DNA from: Planctomycetota bacterium
Lineage (GTDB): Bacteria > Planctomycetota > PUPC01 > DSUN01
DNA: 5,286 nt
Assembly (NCBI GenBank): GCA_016872875.1
Contig: VGYW01000532.1
Location: forward strand, 1-5,286
Reading direction: 5' to 3'
The translations under genes were made by a program, and so were the position numbers. Position 1 is the stretch's first letter. Each line of letters begins with the position of its first letter. Below, piece after piece: positions 5,169 to 5,286 of the stretch. Under the pieces are notes generated by a model. The model saw only the letters and a list, made by a program, of their open reading frames with translations, did no database searches and had not been told where the DNA came from.

Positions 5169-5197
5169 TTGACATGGGGGCCATTCCAGGGTATGCT
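5169..5197 (+). promoter_or_regulatory. Strong sigma70-like promoter for the gene at 5244
   Basis: A perfect -35 TTGACA (5169-5174), a 17-nt spacer, and -10 TATGCT (5192-5197). Predicted transcription start is near 5204, giving a leader of about 40 nt. The extended -35 CGCTTGACA is identical to those of both promoters at the left of the window. Confidence 0.65.
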
Positions 5198-5231
5198 CTG
5201 CGCGGCAGCAGCGGTCGAGCAGCCCCTTCCC

Positions 5232-5237
5232 GGAGGG
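5232..5237 (+). promoter_or_regulatory. Ribosome-binding site for the right-edge gene
   Basis: GGAGGG lies 6 nt before the ATG at 5244, deciding the start of the partial gene. Confidence 0.7.
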
Positions 5238-5243
5238 TAGCCC

Positions 5244-5286
5244 ATGAGCGGGTACGAGCCAACGGTGCGGCAGATTCAGGGGGTGT
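5244..5286 (+). CDS. Start of an unidentified gene, cut by the right edge
   Basis: Only 14 codons are present (MSGYEPTVRQIQGV). That is too short to recognise a family. The N-terminus is polar with no signal peptide, so the product is probably cytoplasmic. The case for a real gene rests on the near-consensus promoter at 5169-5197 and the GGAGGG site 6 nt upstream of the ATG. Confidence 0.6.
   Translation, partial: MSGYEPTVRQIQGV

Overview
The window is GC-rich, with strong G/C bias at third codon positions. The gene content (a TIM-barrel sugar isomerase, a secreted glycoside hydrolase of an uncharacterised type, and intergenic regions full of short palindromic repeats) resembles an uncultured environmental bacterium of the Planctomycetota/PVC type. 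That placement is an inference from gene style; no marker gene is present.

Layout. Positions 1-308 on the minus strand hold the start of a GTG-initiated gene. Its N-terminus looks like a proteasome-like Ntn-hydrolase, but recognisable similarity fades after about 39 codons at a small hairpin. Positions 405-490 form a compact divergent control region: two sigma70-like promoters, each TTGACA with a 17-nt spacer, face away from each other, and their -35 boxes lie inside a 10-bp inverted repeat.

The rightward promoter drives a tightly packed three-gene cluster: a xylose-isomerase-like TIM-barrel sugar isomerase/epimerase (540-1370), an exported glycoside-hydrolase-like protein (1381-3387), and a membrane-anchored thermonuclease (SNase) family protein (3387-3971). 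Gaps are 10 nt and then a 1-nt stop/start overlap. The first two fit extracytoplasmic release and intracellular conversion of an unusual sugar; the nuclease is an unexpected third member.

From 3972 to 5243 there is no intact gene. This 1.3-kb region holds a tandem array of roughly 80-bp repeats built from alternating inverted 13-bp half-sites (4006-4298), several unrelated palindromes, and a 134-bp second copy of the 3' end of the nuclease gene (4513-4646), whose differences are mostly synonymous. It also has a promoter-like site with no obvious gene (4862-4889), and then a strong promoter (5169-5197) and ribosome-binding site for a gene starting at 5244 and leaving the window.

There is no clear sign of a complete new defence or mobile system. 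The most unusual parts are the inverted half-site array bracketed by two copies of a nuclease gene's end, and the hidden, apparently broken divergent gene.
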